From NCBI GenBank assembly GCA_013288945.1, contig JABDAZ010000015.1, positions 1 to 57,126 of the forward strand: 57,126 nucleotides of DNA. Direction: 5' to 3'. Under the pieces are notes generated by a model. The model was not told the origin of the DNA. It did not search any database and was given only the letters and a program-made list of their open reading frames with translations. A program made the translations under genes and the position numbers. Numbering within the stretch: the stretch's first letter is position 1; each line of letters begins with the position of its first letter. The DNA is from Bacteroidota bacterium. Lineage in GTDB: Bacteria > Bacteroidota > Bacteroidia > Chitinophagales > Chitinophagaceae. Positions 15,831 through 23,512 of the stretch are shown here, in pieces.

Positions 15831-17207
15831 TTAAAAACCATATTTATCTACAAGGTAGATTAACGCGCTCATATTAATAGCGCCTAATTCCAATTCTCTT
15901 TTATTAACGTTTGCCAGCACATCATTTCGCGAATGATGGTAATCAAAATAACGTTGCGTATCAGGAATTAATTCGGCAACGGGCGTTTGCAATAATTCAT
16001 TAAGCGGGCTAACATCCGCGCCGCCACCGCCTTTCGCAAATTCATACACACCAAATTCTTTTAATAATGGAATCCATGCCGCGCGGATTTTTTCTAACTT
16101 ATCAGCGGGCAACATAAAACTAAATGCGCGCGGCGTAAAACCACCAGCATCACTTTCCAGTGCAAAAATATGTTTTTCATTTTTTGCTTTTGCTTCCTGC
16201 CCGTATTTTGTTCCGCCGCGCAAACCGTTTTCTTCATTGGCAAATAATACAATTCTTATTGTATGTTTTGGTTTATAACCAATCGCTTTAAATACGCGTA
16301 AAATTTCTATTGAATGAACGCAACCTGTTCCATCATCACTCGCGCCTTCCGCCGGATCCCACGAATCCAAATGGCCGCCGATGGTAATATATTGATCAGG
16401 AAATTCGCTGCCGGTAATTTCACCAATTACATTATGGCCAACTGTGTCGGGCAACATCTTTGCATTTGTTTTTAAAAAAACAGTTACATTTTTATTTTCT
16501 GTTATTGCTTTTGCCAATTTATCTGCATCCCACAAACCAACTGCAGCAGCGGGAATTTTTGGAAATGAATCATTATAATCAAGCGCGCCAGTGTGCGGAT
16601 TATTATCAACAGATTCCGTCATCGAACTTACAAGCATGGCAACAGCGCCATATTTTGCAGCGCGGCTCGCACCAAATTCGCGGTAGCGAACAGCATCGCC
16701 ATATGAATAAAAAGTTTCTACAAAACGCGGATTGAATTTGTAATTATAAAAAACAATTTTTCCTTTTATTTCATCTTTTCGTTTTTCCAGTTCATCAAAA
16801 TTATTAATAAGTATTACAGAAGCATTAATGCCTGAAGCGCCCGTTCCTACTGAGTTTCCGAGTGCAAGTATATCAAGCGTTTCTTCTTTTTTATTATTTG
16901 CAGCAGTAAATTTCGCTTCATCTTTTCCGCCGCGCACCCAATGCGGAACCATACATTCCTGCAACCAAACTTTATCTGCGCCTGCATTTTTTAAAGTTTG
17001 TTGCCCCCAGCTTTCTGCTTTAACCATTTGTGGAGAGCCTGACAATCTTCCGCCAACTGTTTTTGTTAATGTTGTTAAGTTGCCATAAGCTTTTCCATTA
17101 ATAAAAATATCATCTGCAATTTTTCTTATTAAAATAGAATCTTCATTTTGTGCAAATAAAAATATTGAACATAAAACAGTTACGCATGTTAAGAGAAACC
17201 GGGCCAT
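15831..17207 (-). CDS. Secreted M28 family zinc peptidase
   Basis: This 458-residue protein has a signal peptide (residues 1-19, ending FAQ). A PA-type insert lies in the middle, and the M28 catalytic domain carries 'GGHLDSWDPAEGASDDGTGC' (first zinc His and bridging Asp), 'FANEENGLRGG' (catalytic Glu pair), 'ALESDAGG' and 'YHHSRNDVLANV' (last zinc His). It resembles carboxypeptidase Q-like enzymes. No type IX C-terminal sorting domain is seen, so a periplasmic or outer-membrane location is likely. It trims peptides from the N- or C-terminus; the exact preference is unknown. A TATCTTAG element lies 16 bp upstream of the start. Confidence 0.92.
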   Translation of the reverse strand: MARFLLTCVTVLCSIFLFAQNEDSILIRKIADDIFINGKAYGNLTTLTKTVGGRLSGSPQMVKAESWGQQTLKNAGADKVWLQECMVPHWVRGGKDEAKFTAANNKKEETLDILALGNSVGTGASGINASVILINNFDELEKRKDEIKGKIVFYNYKFNPRFVETFYSYGDAVRYREFGASRAAKYGAVAMLVSSMTESVDNNPHTGALDYNDSFPKIPAAAVGLWDADKLAKAITENKNVTVFLKTNAKMLPDTVGHNVIGEITGSEFPDQYITIGGHLDSWDPAEGASDDGTGCVHSIEILRVFKAIGYKPKHTIRIVLFANEENGLRGGTKYGQEAKAKNEKHIFALESDAGGFTPRAFSFMLPADKLEKIRAAWIPLLKEFGVYEFAKGGGGADVSPLNELLQTPVAELIPDTQRYFDYHHSRNDVLANVNKRELELGAINMSALIYLVDKYGF

Positions 17208-17223
17208 ATTTTTTTAATTTTCG

Positions 17224-17231
17224 CTAAGATA
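17224..17231 (-). promoter_or_regulatory. Candidate -7 promoter element for the M28 peptidase gene
   Basis: TATCTTAG on the minus strand differs by one base from TAnnTTTG. It is 16 bp before the ATG at 17207. Confidence 0.35.
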
Positions 17232-17286
17232 AGTAAAGAGATTATGAAATCGTTACGAACGGAAATGGTGATGAATATAATCTATA

Positions 17287-17294
17287 TAACTTCG
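17287..17294 (+). promoter_or_regulatory. Candidate -7 promoter element for bshA
   Basis: TAACTTCG differs by one base from TAnnTTTG. It lies 29 bp before the ATG at 17324. The gap up to the ATG contains TTTATTAATAAT, one of the overabundant ATTAAT palindromes. Confidence 0.35.
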
Positions 17295-17323
17295 CATTCT
17301 TTTATTAATAATTAATTTTTAAT

Positions 17324-18451
17324 ATGCGCATTGGAATTGTTTGTTATCCAACATTTGGCGGAAGCGGCGTGCTGGCAACGGAACTCGGAAAAGCTTTGGC
17401 TGATAAAGGCCACCAGGTTCATTTTATAACGTATCAGCAACCTGTAAGATTAAATGAATTCAATGCAAATATTTTTTATCATGAAGTGCGCGTAACAACA
17501 TATCCGTTGTTTGATTATCCGCCGTATGAAACTGCATTATCAAGTACAATGGTGGATGTGATATTGAACCACAACCTCGATTTATTGCACGTGCATTATG
17601 CCATTCCGCATGCGAGCGCGGCTTATATGGCAAAAAAAATTGTAGAAGCGCAAGGCAAAAAAATTCCGGTAATAACAACGCTTCACGGAACTGATATTAC
17701 ATTGGTTGGAAGAGATAAAACCTTTGCGCCAGTCGTTGCTTTTTCTATTAATCAAAGCGATGCGATTACTGCTGTATCAAAAAATTTGCGTGATGAAACG
17801 TATAATATTTTCAGCATTAATAAAGATATAGAAGTGATTTATAATTTTGTTGATGTGAGCCGTTTTAATAAAAAACCAATTGATGCTTTTAGAAAAGTAA
17901 TTGCGCCAAATGGCGAACGCATTTTATTACATGCATCCAACTTTAGAAAAATAAAAAGGGTGCAGGATATTGTTCATATTTTTTACGAAGTGAATAAAAA
18001 AATACCAAGCAAATTATTATTGGTTGGAGACGGGCCCGAAAGAAGATCAGTTGAAGATTTATGCCGCGAATTGAATGTTTATAATGAAGTGCGCTTTGTA
18101 GGAAAGCAGGAACAAATGGAAGATATACTTGCTGTAGCAGATTTATTTTTATTGCCATCTGAATATGAAAGTTTTGGTTTGGCGGCGTTAGAAGCAATGG
18201 CAGCCGGCGTTCCATTAATATCTACAAACGTTGGCGGCTTGCCCGAAATTAATATTCCCGGAGAAACTGGGTATATGAGTAATGTTGGCGACATACAAAG
18301 CATGAGCAATCACGCCATCGAAATTTTGCAGGATGATGAAGTATTAAAAAGGTTTAAAGCAAACGCTGCCGCTCAAGCAAAAAAGTTTGATATACATACA
18401 ATTGTTCCGCAGTATGAAGCTTTGTATAATAGGTTTTGTAAATGTTTGTAA
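17324..18451 (+). CDS. bshA: N-acetyl-alpha-D-glucosaminyl L-malate synthase BshA
   Basis: BshA joins N-acetylglucosamine from UDP-GlcNAc to L-malate, the first step of bacillithiol synthesis. The 375-residue GT4 (GT-B fold) product starts with 'MRIGIVCYPTFGGSGVLATE', the family signature. It then has 'VHYAIPHASAAYMAKKI' near residue 86, 'TTLHGTDITLVG' near residue 121 and the donor site 'FLLPSEYESFGLAALEAMA' near residue 275. The length is normal. bshB and bshC are not in the window. The gene ends 8 bp before the convergent EnvC-like gene. Confidence 0.95.
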   Translation: MRIGIVCYPTFGGSGVLATELGKALADKGHQVHFITYQQPVRLNEFNANIFYHEVRVTTYPLFDYPPYETALSSTMVDVILNHNLDLLHVHYAIPHASAAYMAKKIVEAQGKKIPVITTLHGTDITLVGRDKTFAPVVAFSINQSDAITAVSKNLRDETYNIFSINKDIEVIYNFVDVSRFNKKPIDAFRKVIAPNGERILLHASNFRKIKRVQDIVHIFYEVNKKIPSKLLLVGDGPERRSVEDLCRELNVYNEVRFVGKQEQMEDILAVADLFLLPSEYESFGLAALEAMAAGVPLISTNVGGLPEINIPGETGYMSNVGDIQSMSNHAIEILQDDEVLKRFKANAAAQAKKFDIHTIVPQYEALYNRFCKCL

Positions 18452-18459
18452 GAGAGAAA

Positions 18460-19767
18460 TTATTTTCTTCTCAACCATTGTTCGGGATTGAGATTGGTTT
18501 TGTCTTCCATTAATACCAATTGAATTTCGCCTGTTCCGTCAGAATTTTCAGCAGCTTTTCCAAGCACCTGGCCAACTTTTACTTTGTCGCCTTTGGCAAC
18601 ATTAACAGACGACAAATTACTGTATGCAATAAAGAATTTACCAATCTTTATAAACACAACAGAGTTGCCTTCCAAATTAAAAACAGAGGAAACGTCTCCA
18701 TCAAAAATTGCTTTAACGGAAGCACCAATTTGTGTTTCAATTGTAATACCAGTACTGTTTCCTTCAAGCTTCGTTCCTTCAATTGAATAACGGCCGTAAG
18801 GAATTGAAATATGCCCTGCATCAACAGGCCACGGAAGTTTGCCCCTGTTCTTTTCAAAATTTTCTGAAACAATTAATCCTTCCGGTGTTTTTTCAAAATC
18901 ACTTTTTGGCTTTGCTGGTTTATTAATATTTTTCGGCACTGAATTGGCATCATTAGTAGTTGTAGTTGTAGCAGGATTTGTTTTTGCAACGTTTGCTGCA
19001 GCTTGTCTTTTTTCTTCTGCCAATGCATTTTCCCTTGCAGCTTTTAGTTCGCGATTGATTGCTGCGCGCAATGCATTTTGCAATTTATCATTCTGGCGTT
19101 TTTTAATGGCCATGTCTTTTTGCAAATCTTTTTCACGCGATTTCAGTTTGCTTACAAACTGATCTTTTTCTTTTTTTTCATCTTCTAAAACTTCACGTTC
19201 TTTATTTTGCTTTTGTAATACGGCATCTTTTTCTTCACGTTTTATTTTAAGGCCGTTTATTTTTCCCTGTAATAATGCTTGCGTTTTGGCAATATTTTCA
19301 GCACGTTCTTCGCGGTAAGCGCGGTACGATTTTAAATATTCAACACGCTTTAATGCATCATTAAAATTGGCTGCAGAAAAAATAAAATTTAAAAAATCAT
19401 AATTGCTCCTGTTTTTATACGCATACACCACACTTTCTTCATACTGGCTTTTTAAAGTATCGAGCTCTTTGCGAAGCTTCGAAATGTCGTGCCAGCTCTG
19501 GTTCATATCGCCTTGTATAAAATTTATCTGGCCATTAATATTTTGAATGGCGGCTTGTCTTAACCTTAATTTTTTTTGTAACAATGCAAGCTGGCCAAGC
19601 GTTTCTTTTTTATTTTTTTTTGTTTCATCCAGCGAACGTTTTACATCTTCAATTTCTTTTTGAATAGATGCGCGTTCTTTTTCTAAATCGCTTTTGCTTT
19701 GCGCCCGCGCAGAAAATGTTGCTGTAAAAAATAAAAAAATAAAACTTACAAAAGCTTGTTTCAGCAT
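18460..19767 (-). CDS. EnvC-like murein hydrolase activator with a degenerate M23 domain
   Basis: This 435-residue periplasmic protein has a signal peptide (residues 1-23, ending ARAQ). A long Lys/Glu-rich coiled coil spans about residues 25-260, an Ala/Thr/Asn/Pro linker 265-295, and a LytM/M23 domain 310-435. The M23 domain lacks the zinc ligands. Where active enzymes have an H-x(3)-D type motif, this one has 'NSTGITIE'; where they have HxH, it has 'GEIQLVL'; and the His of the YxHL motif is replaced in 'IAYSNLSS'. That is the pattern of EnvC/NlpD, which activate amidases rather than cut peptidoglycan. It forms a minus-strand cluster with a DUF4292 gene and dut, a familiar order in this phylum. 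Confidence 0.9.
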   Translation of the reverse strand: MLKQAFVSFIFLFFTATFSARAQSKSDLEKERASIQKEIEDVKRSLDETKKNKKETLGQLALLQKKLRLRQAAIQNINGQINFIQGDMNQSWHDISKLRKELDTLKSQYEESVVYAYKNRSNYDFLNFIFSAANFNDALKRVEYLKSYRAYREERAENIAKTQALLQGKINGLKIKREEKDAVLQKQNKEREVLEDEKKEKDQFVSKLKSREKDLQKDMAIKKRQNDKLQNALRAAINRELKAARENALAEEKRQAAANVAKTNPATTTTTNDANSVPKNINKPAKPKSDFEKTPEGLIVSENFEKNRGKLPWPVDAGHISIPYGRYSIEGTKLEGNSTGITIETQIGASVKAIFDGDVSSVFNLEGNSVVFIKIGKFFIAYSNLSSVNVAKGDKVKVGQVLGKAAENSDGTGEIQLVLMEDKTNLNPEQWLRRK

Positions 19768-19829
19768 GTTTAATTTTTTGTTGATGGCTTTATTAATAAA
19801 CAGTTTATTAATAAGAATATTTATAACGC

Positions 19830-20666
19830 TTATTTGCGTTTATAATTTTTCGGAATGGGAAACGGAAAGCTTAAGGCCTCGTTAAAATTATATTGTTTAA
19901 AAGATATTTCAATATCCAGTTTCGATTTTTCTGCAATAGAAATTTTTCTGTACGTTGAAAAACGAATGCTGTCGCGCTGTTCATAATCCTGGTAAGTGAT
20001 ATCGCAGGTGCGCGCGCGCATTACATCAGCATCATCAAGCTTTGCATGTTTTGTTGTGTAATCGTTTTTATTAAGCGTAATATAATTTTTAAATAAATCG
20101 CCAACACTTAATAAAGAAATTCCTGCATCTTCTGTTTTATAAAAAACAATATTGCTGTCGAGGTAAATCGGGTTGCCGATTAATAAATCCTGTATTGTTT
20201 TAAAATCAAACGGAACGCCGCCTGCTTCCTGCAAATAACTTACTGATCGAAGTATTAATCCTTTTGTTTTTCCAAACTTGCTTATCATTTTTACACTGTC
20301 TGGTGTTATTAAAATCCGAAATGCTTCAACACCTAAAATGGCTTCAACACGTATCCAGATAATGCTGTCTTTTTGCATGTGTAAAAATGCAGTAAAGTCA
20401 TAACTTTTTCCGTCGCTGCCTTCATAATTCACTTTCATTTTTGCTGAAAATGTTTTGAAGTTTATTTTATTTTTTTCAACGCGGTTAAAAATTTCATTAA
20501 TAAATTTTACAGAATCTGCATGTGGATCAGTTGTAACTGCAGCTACCATTTGCACGGTATCTTTTCTTGGTGTATTAATAGCTTTCTGAATTTTTTTTGC
20601 AGAACGGCAACCGAATGCAAGCATTAATACAGAACAAATAAAAAAATAAAAATAGCTTTTCATCAT
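19830..20666 (-). CDS. DUF4292 lipoprotein
   Basis: This 278-residue protein has a lipoprotein signal (hydrophobic residues 5-18, lipobox ending at Cys20 in LAFGCRS). The body fits DUF4292: 'FKTFSAKMKVNYEG' near residue 68, 'DSIIWIRVEAILGVEAFRILIT' near 100 and 'GVPFDFKTIQDLLIGNPIY' near 150. The fold is probably LolA/LolB-like. The function is unknown; a role in outer membrane lipid or lipoprotein handling is inferred. The start codon follows the dut stop codon with no gap. A TPR gene that often sits between dut and DUF4292 genes is missing here. Confidence 0.85.
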   Translation of the reverse strand: MMKSYFYFFICSVLMLAFGCRSAKKIQKAINTPRKDTVQMVAAVTTDPHADSVKFINEIFNRVEKNKINFKTFSAKMKVNYEGSDGKSYDFTAFLHMQKDSIIWIRVEAILGVEAFRILITPDSVKMISKFGKTKGLILRSVSYLQEAGGVPFDFKTIQDLLIGNPIYLDSNIVFYKTEDAGISLLSVGDLFKNYITLNKNDYTTKHAKLDDADVMRARTCDITYQDYEQRDSIRFSTYRKISIAEKSKLDIEISFKQYNFNEALSFPFPIPKNYKRK

Positions 20667-21110
20667 TTATAATTTTCCTGTGTGACCGAAGCCGCCTTCG
20701 TTGCGTTGTGTTGCATTAATAGTAGTGACCATTTCCCATTTTACCTGCTCAACTTTTCCAACAATTAACTGTGCAATTCTGTCGCCATGATTAATGGTTT
20801 GTTCTTCGTTGGAAAGATTTATTAATATCACTTTTATTTCTCCGCGGTAATCAGAATCAATTGTGCCGGGCGTATTTAAACAAGTGATGCCGTGCTTAAT
20901 TGCAAGGCCGCTTCTCGGGCGAACCTGCATTTCAAAACCAACAGGCAATTCAATAAATAAACCGGTTGGTATTAATTGCCGTTCGAGCGATTTTAAAATA
21001 ATTGGTTGCTGCAAATTAGCGCGGATATCCATGCCTGCAGCGCCTTCTGTGGCATATTCCGGCAATTCATTTTTTGACTGGTTAATAATTTTTACATTCA
21101 CTTTTTGCAT
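20667..21110 (-). CDS. dut: dUTP diphosphatase
   Basis: Dut hydrolyses dUTP to dUMP and pyrophosphate, keeping uracil out of DNA and feeding thymidylate synthesis. The 147-residue trimeric-type product has all five motifs: AAGMDIRA near residue 23, PRSGLAIKHG near residue 64, 'NTPGTIDSDYRGEIKV' near residue 78 with the catalytic Asp, GDRIAQLIV near residue 107, and the flexible C-terminal NEGGFGHTG. The length is normal. The gene is first in the cluster dut, DUF4292 gene, envC-like gene. An exact -7 element lies 5 bp upstream of the ATG. Confidence 0.97.
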   Translation of the reverse strand: MQKVNVKIINQSKNELPEYATEGAAGMDIRANLQQPIILKSLERQLIPTGLFIELPVGFEMQVRPRSGLAIKHGITCLNTPGTIDSDYRGEIKVILINLSNEEQTINHGDRIAQLIVGKVEQVKWEMVTTINATQRNEGGFGHTGKL

Positions 21111-21115
21111 GCGGA

Positions 21116-21123
21116 CAAAGATA
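21116..21123 (-). promoter_or_regulatory. -7 promoter element for dut, next to the start codon
   Basis: TATCTTTG on the minus strand matches TAnnTTTG exactly. Five bases separate it from the ATG at 21110. Transcription would start at or very near the start codon. Confidence 0.6.
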
Positions 21124-21139
21124 GGGCGGAAATATGTGA

Positions 21140-21321
21140 GATGTATGATGTACGATGGATGATTTGCGATTTATGATTTAGGATTGATATGTATGAATTG
21201 CAGAACTAAATTTTTTCCAAGAAACAAGATTCAAGAAACAAGATTCAAGGATCAAAAAGAAGAATCATACATCAGACATCCGACATCATACATCCGACAT
21301 CGTACATCTTACCTCCTACAT
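21140..21321. repeat. 182-bp degenerate array of 26 heptamers between dut and ispF
   Basis: The whole stretch keeps one 7-bp phase. The left part reads GATGTAT, GATGTAC, GATGGAT, GATTTGC, GATTTAT, GATTTAG and so on. The middle holds ACAAGAT and TCAAGAA twice each. The right part reads CAGACAT, CCGACAT, CATACAT, CCGACAT, CGTACAT, CTTACCT, CCTACAT. Left and right parts are of reverse-complement type (GATGTAT against ATACATC). The last unit reaches into the ispF stop codon. Confidence 0.8.
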
Positions 21322-21795
21322 TTTCTTTACCAAAACCGTCGCGTACGCAACCAAGCCTTCTTCCCTGCCAACGAAACCCATTTGTTCTGTTGTGGTGGCT
21401 TTGATGGAAATATCATCAATTGAAATATTGAGTATCGCAGCAATTACAGTTCTCATTTCCTGCGAATACTTTTTTATTTTGGGAGATTCGAGACAAAGTG
21501 TAGAATCAATATTTACAATTTCGTATCCTTTATTATTAATAAGCTCGTAAGTTTTTTTTAATAAAATTTTACTGTCGATATTTTTATATGCTTCATCTGT
21601 GTTTGGGAAATGAATTCCGATATCGCCCAAATTAAGGGCGCCCAATAATGCATCGCAAATGGCATGCAACAAAACATCTGCATCGCTATGGCCGAGCGCG
21701 CCTTTATGATGCGGGATTTTTACGCCGCCAATCCACAAATCCCTTCCTTCAACCAATTGATGAAAATCAACACCAGAGCCAATTCTGTAAGACAT
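21316..21795 (-). CDS. ispF: 2-C-methyl-D-erythritol 2,4-cyclodiphosphate synthase
   Basis: IspF closes CDP-ME 2-phosphate to the cyclic diphosphate in the MEP route to isoprenoids. The 159-residue product starts 'MSYRIGSGVDFHQLVEG' (zinc ligands Asp and His in DFH) and has 'GALGHSDADVLLHAICDALLGA' near residue 33, split here by the known third zinc His, and 'ATTTEQMGFVGREEG' near residue 130. I chose the ATG at 21795. An upstream in-frame ATG at 21849 would add 18 residues read through the terminator hairpin of porV. The length then fits the family. No other MEP gene is in the window. Confidence 0.95.
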   Translation of the reverse strand: MSYRIGSGVDFHQLVEGRDLWIGGVKIPHHKGALGHSDADVLLHAICDALLGALNLGDIGIHFPNTDEAYKNIDSKILLKKTYELINNKGYEIVNIDSTLCLESPKIKKYSQEMRTVIAAILNISIDDISIKATTTEQMGFVGREEGLVAYATVLVKKM

Positions 21796-21816
21796 TAATA
21801 TGTTTTTAAAATAAAA

Positions 21817-21846
21817 AAAACGTTCCGCTTTTTTACGGAACGTTTT
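21817..21846 (-). terminator. Terminator after porV
   Basis: An exact 11-bp stem, AAAACGTTCCG (21817-21827) and CGGAACGTTTT (21836-21846), has an 8-base loop. A-rich DNA follows on the left, giving a U-run on the minus-strand transcript. It lies 35 bp past the porV stop codon and before the ispF start. Confidence 0.85.
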
Positions 21847-21880
21847 CAAAATTATCTTGTTTTCGCAAATTTATTAATAG

Positions 21881-23047
21881 TTATTTTTTATCATTATCCA
21901 AATCAAACGACAAACCAAAACGGATGGTATTTGATAACGGGTTACGCGTAACGCCATTTCCTGAAGGAACCAAATAAGAAAAATTTAATTCCATCACGCT
22001 GTATCTTAAACCAACGCCAACGGTAAAATATTTTCTTCCGCCCTGGCTATTGTCTTCATAATAATAACCAACGCGCGCCATAAATTGATCCTGGTAAGAA
22101 TATTCTGCGCCGATAGAAGCATTAATCAATTTCAACTGGCTTGGCCCGCTGAAAGAACTGAACCAACTGCTTGCCACGCCCTTTCCCCTGTAATTAACAA
22201 GGTTTGTTGAATCTGTAGTGCCGCCATTATCAACCGAAACCGGTGCTTGCGGAACCAATAATTTATGTAAATCCAAACCAAACATTATTTTACTGTCTTC
22301 ATCAAACACCTTTGTATATGCAGCGCCCAAAGTAAGGTTTGCAGGAATATAATCTTTCTGCGTTGCATCATTTGTGTAACCGATTTTAGTTCCGAGATTG
22401 GTGAGCGTTAAACCATAAGTAAAGCCTTCACCATTTTCTTTTGCAGTTGTATAATATAAAGAAATGTCGCCTGCAACTGCGCTTCCGGCTTTATAGGTAG
22501 TTCCGGTTGTTGCATAACCACCGGCAAGGTTTGAGTTGATATAACGCAATGCAATACCTATAGATAATTTGTTGGAAAGTTTTCGGCTATAACCGAAATC
22601 TGCACCAAGTTCACGCGGGCGGCCTTCGCCCAAAGTTGTTCCGCTATAATCTGTAAATTGAATATTACCTAAACTAAAATATCTTAAAGATGCAGATATT
22701 GCCTGCTGATCATCTAATTTATAATAACCTGCGGCTGATAATAAATACACATCATTCAAACCAAGATCTTTTAACCACGGCGTATAAGTAAGGCCAACAC
22801 CAATTGGCTTTTTTGCAAATGGCGTTTTTGCCAAATTGTAAAAAGCCGAGTTTGCATCCGGCGAAGTTGCAGCGCCAAGATCGCCCATGCCACCAGCTCT
22901 TGCATCTGGCGAAATACGTAAAAAAGGAACTGCAGTTGTAACAGTTTGAGCTCCAGAAGGCGTATTTGCAGTATACTGAGCCTCCGCTAAATTAAATCCT
23001 GCTAACGATAATAAAAGAACAGTCAGTCTAAAGGTCAATCGTTTCAT
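21881..23047 (-). CDS. porV: Type IX secretion system outer membrane protein PorV
   Basis: PorV (LptO) is an outer-membrane barrel that receives cargo from the SprA channel and passes it to the PorU sortase. The 388-residue product has a signal peptide (residues 1-23, ending AEAQ) and then 'VPFLRISPDARAGGMGDLGAA', the PorV hallmark. FadL-like barrel strands follow, and the protein ends in 'NTIRFGLSFDLDNDKK'. The length is normal. In flavobacteria porU, porV and gldJ cluster. Here porV and gldJ are divergent neighbours with no porU between them. A strong terminator follows. Confidence 0.93.
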   Translation of the reverse strand: MKRLTFRLTVLLLSLAGFNLAEAQYTANTPSGAQTVTTAVPFLRISPDARAGGMGDLGAATSPDANSAFYNLAKTPFAKKPIGVGLTYTPWLKDLGLNDVYLLSAAGYYKLDDQQAISASLRYFSLGNIQFTDYSGTTLGEGRPRELGADFGYSRKLSNKLSIGIALRYINSNLAGGYATTGTTYKAGSAVAGDISLYYTTAKENGEGFTYGLTLTNLGTKIGYTNDATQKDYIPANLTLGAAYTKVFDEDSKIMFGLDLHKLLVPQAPVSVDNGGTTDSTNLVNYRGKGVASSWFSSFSGPSQLKLINASIGAEYSYQDQFMARVGYYYEDNSQGGRKYFTVGVGLRYSVMELNFSYLVPSGNGVTRNPLSNTIRFGLSFDLDNDKK

Positions 23048-23512
23048 GTGTTATAAAAATTTATCTAAAATGATAAGGATTTCGTTTTTGTTACGCTTTG
23101 CGCCGGTAAAAAATTGATTATTAATAGTAAATAACCCGGCAAATATATTGGATTGGCTGTAAAACATATTAATGAAAACCTTGTTTCCCGCACAATTAAT
23201 TTTACTTCAACGGTTTCGGGTTGGTTTTATTGCGCAATTAATGTTTTCAAATACAGCGAAAGAAAAATTTTTTTTTAAAAAATAATAACAAGGTTATCAA
23301 AAACAATACCAGCAGAAAAACTGTTGTATCAATCTTTTGAAAAAAACCAGGAATTTTTACGATGAAAAATTGAGGGGTTATACTTCTGGATTTTTGGTGA
23401 AACAAGCTATATTCGCATTCCGGGATTGTTAATAAATTAGCCTTAAATAAATACAATATTTGTAAAAAACCTGCGTTTATTAAAGTTCAAATCACGGTTA
23501 AACGTTTTAAAA
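23048..23512. other. 465-bp divergent gap between porV and gldJ
   Basis: No credible gene lies here; one 69-residue minus-strand frame is low-complexity and has no recognisable features. The region is AT-rich with a run of T then A at about 23264-23283. It must hold the promoters of both porV and gldJ. A weak -7-like AATATTTG lies near 23454-23461, 52 bp before gldJ. No convincing TAnnTTTG was found for porV. Confidence 0.5.

Noticed and set aside
23247-23456. A 69-codon minus-strand frame between porV and gldJ
   Set aside because: Its sequence is low-complexity (Phe/Lys/Leu from T and A runs) with no recognisable domain or promoter.
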